Assembly: GCF_963966145.1 (NCBI RefSeq)
Contig: NC_091052.1
Location: 16,368,001 to 16,432,000, forward strand
DNA: 64,000 nt
Reading direction: 5' to 3'
DNA from: Tenebrio molitor
Taxonomy: Eukaryota > Arthropoda > Insecta > Coleoptera > Tenebrionidae
Made by a program: the position numbers and the translations under genes. This document shows, one piece after another, positions 61,806 to 64,000 of the stretch. Below the pieces are notes generated by a model, which did not search any database, was not told the origin of the DNA, and saw only the letters and a list, made by a program, of their open reading frames with translations. How positions within the stretch are numbered: the first letter of the stretch is position 1; every line of letters begins with the position of its first letter.

Positions 61806-61985
61806 TATCGTGCGTTCATTTAAATTTATCCTCAAAGTTGACGTTGAAGAGTCGATTGTGAACACACCACTCGTGTAAAAACGTAAGATTTAAACAGCTA
61901 ATCCGTGATTCGTAACCCGTATAGTGCGTTCACAATCGACTCTTCAATGCCAACTTTGAGGATAAATTTAAATGAACGCACGATA
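61806..61985 (+). mobile_element. MITE family TATCGGGTGTTC, copy 9
   Basis: Ends are TATCGTGCGTTCATTTAAAT and ATTTAAATGAACGCACGATA. The changed terminal bases match between both ends (GTGCG and CGCAC), so the termini have co-varied or were copied from one another. The centre is close to copy 6 (AACGTAAGATTTAAACAGCT). Confidence 0.92.
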
Positions 61986-64000
61986 TGTCTAACGCAGAAG
62001 TGTTTACATTTATCTTGATCATCGAAAGAACCTGGATCTAATGCAGCGAATTAGTGTTTTTGCAGGGTTGATATGAAATATTAAAATGAACTTCCATTTC
62101 CAACATGACAAGAACAATCTCGACGTAGAGTGAAGAAGACAAAATTAATGGTACAACAGCAGTTACAAAACTGTCCGCATGTCGTGGAACGAAACGAAAC
62201 ATTTGTCTCCATTTCGCATAATCTCCTGTTGATCTGCATTTCTCGGTAGTCCGTGCCAAATCCCTCAGATTGTTTATTTCGAAAGATCGCGTATTTTTGG
62301 GTTCATTTGGAAGAGGTTTTATCGTCCGGCGATGGCGCTTCCAGTGGATTTGAATCCGCTTCGGTCGGTAACAGGTCTGGAACACTTTGTCGCTTCGAAT
62401 TTAAGATTCGTGGAAAAAAATGCGTGCGCTAACTGTTTCTTGTTTCTGACATATTCGGTTACTGCTTTCGGTGGAATGCGAATGGATTTTTTTTTGGTCG
62501 CCTTCTGGGATTTATTTGGCCGTTTTCGACGTCTGCCGGCTGGAATGTCGCGGGATGGCTGGAAGGAGATCGGACGCAATTAGCCGTGCAGTGTCTGAGG
62601 ATGGATGCCGAGACGTCGCTGTCGTGACGTTGACAGAGCAGTTTACAATGTGCACCTTAACAACTGTCTAATTTACATATCCTCGGAGAAATCTTTTCGA
62701 AACGGCTACAGGCTTTTAATTTACACATCATTAATTACGCGCGCCTTCGGACCGCCGACATATTATACGGGCCTACTTCATAAATGTCAAGTCGCTTCTC
62801 TACAACTAATTAAAGGTGTACGATATTTGAAAGCGGCGATAACTCACCATAGTTTATTGGACCTGAATTATCTCTCCTCTAATTAAGAGGTCCTTGGGCC
62901 TGCGTTGCTGAAATATCTGTTTACCTTTCCTATATATTTGATTTTTACGATGCGCCTTGTATGTCTCAGCTGTCATCACACATAACTCTCTGCCTCTGGA
63001 ACACATTAATACACGCCCACTCAATATGTTGGGCTCCGTGTTTTTGTAATGCATCTCATTTATTTTAAATTTATAGTGTGTGGCATATCGTTTCTAATTT
63101 CGAACATCCCTCCAGAGTGCATAAATTATTTCAGACGTGGATAAATATGGCGGCGTCAGACCATAAAACGTGCTCGTAAATCACCTTCGTTCCTCTTTTT
63201 TTTTCACAAAAACGTCAACAACAAGGCACCGCCGTTGTCTTGGCCACCGTTCTACCGTCAAGGAGGTCATATATTTGTTAACATATTGCATCCAAGAAAA
63301 CTTGTTGCGCGGAGACGTCAATATTTGATGTGGGACGTGGACCTGAAACACACTGAAATTTCATTTGGCTCTTGAACATGGCTCAGATTTTTGCTTCATT
63401 TCGGAGCTAATCTCTGAATTCCCATTTTAATCTCGGAATCTCGATTTCACACTTAGAGGCCGCGTTTGTAAATGCTGGAAACCGTTAACCGCAAAGGAAT
63501 GCTTAAGATTTTTGATCTTGATTCAGATTTTCGTCGAATAACTGAAATATATTTCCAGATATCTATTATTTACTAAAATAACTTCGATTTTCGTATTTCA
63601 GCGGCAAGGTTTTTCAGTTTTTTTTTTTTAAACAACATTGTCGCATAAACTATCCCGCTCATTTATTTGAAAGGGACTGACGGAAAAATCTCCACACAAT
63701 AAGTTTTTTCACCAGTTTGTAGACTAAGAGCGTATTCCAGTCTAGAATAGGTTATTTCATTCTTTCTCATTTTTTTTAGACTATAATATGTAGTTATTTT
63801 TTGAACTCACTACCTTCAAAATCACATTTCGCGACCGCGAACGTAAATTTCGCGCACTAGTGCTTCAAAATCATCCAAAAAGCATTTGCCTTTTTGAGCA
63901 TTTTAAAAATAATTTGACTTGATACTAATAAAATCTGATTGAAAATTTTGAAAGAGTGGAAATAAATCGTTATTAATTCGATCGACACTTTGTCAAGCGC
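61986..64000. other. Intergenic; unique block 62150-63480
   Basis: No gene is firmly supported. 62150-62690 carries overlapping ORFs on both strands, including a Lys/Arg-rich 86-codon minus-strand frame (62579-62319), without known motifs. The block is repeat-free and a regulatory or non-coding-RNA candidate. 63480-64000 is AT-rich. Confidence 0.4.

Noticed and set aside
62319..62579. Lys/Arg-rich 86-codon minus-strand ORF as a small basic protein gene
   Set aside because: No recognisable motif, overlaps ORFs on the other strand, and no supporting splice or promoter context.

Overview
This is eukaryotic, AT-rich insect DNA, most likely from a beetle. It holds one clear protein-coding host gene, a long non-coding neighbourhood, and a dense scatter of transposable-element remains. 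The insect call rests on the gene: a NET-family zinc-finger protein closely resembling Drosophila No ocelli/Elbow. The beetle call is weaker. It rests on the transposon types present and a short run of TCAGG, the telomeric pentamer of many Coleoptera.

The gene lies on the + strand at 17313-18770, with one 60-bp intron. Its product (465 residues) carries the family signature in order: an SPLALLA 'Sp' motif, an FKPY Groucho-binding motif, a buttonhead-type cysteine box and one atypical C2H2 finger with eight residues between the cysteines. About 17 kb upstream and 45 kb downstream contain no other gene I can support. Blocks of higher GC and apparently unique sequence (for example 8.8-9.6, 14.3-16.9, 31.1-32.5, 36.6-37.6, 49.5-52.6, 56.1-57.0, 59.0-60.0 and 62.1-63.5 kb) alternate with repeat islands. 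That layout is expected around a developmental transcription factor with distant enhancers, but enhancer function is inferred, not seen.

The repeats are varied. (1) A complete Ty3/Gypsy-type LTR retrotransposon at 44665-49485 has two LTRs of 297 bp that I read as identical and a TATA target duplication. Its gag-pol is nevertheless broken throughout, and about 30 copies of a 32-33 bp tandem repeat lie before the 3' LTR. (2) A 1.8-kb foldback element occupies 53393-55208. (3) At least nine copies of a 115-210 bp near-palindromic MITE are spread along the window. (4) Several other TIR-bounded MITEs are present, one with perfect 31-bp ends. (5) A minus-strand non-LTR endonuclease fragment at about 34370-35980 lacks its reverse transcriptase. 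(6) A Tc1/mariner transposase fossil lies near the left end. (7) A pair of dispersed repeats occurs near 1.6 and 30.2 kb. (8) There are two copies of a tRNA-like SINE. (9) A small ORF near 7.6 kb may be a Crypton-type remnant.

No functional tRNA, rRNA, CRISPR or bacterial-style operon was seen. The best candidates for something undescribed are the recently moved but coding-dead LTR element with its cysteine-rich tandem repeat, the 1.8-kb foldback, and the abundant MITE family.
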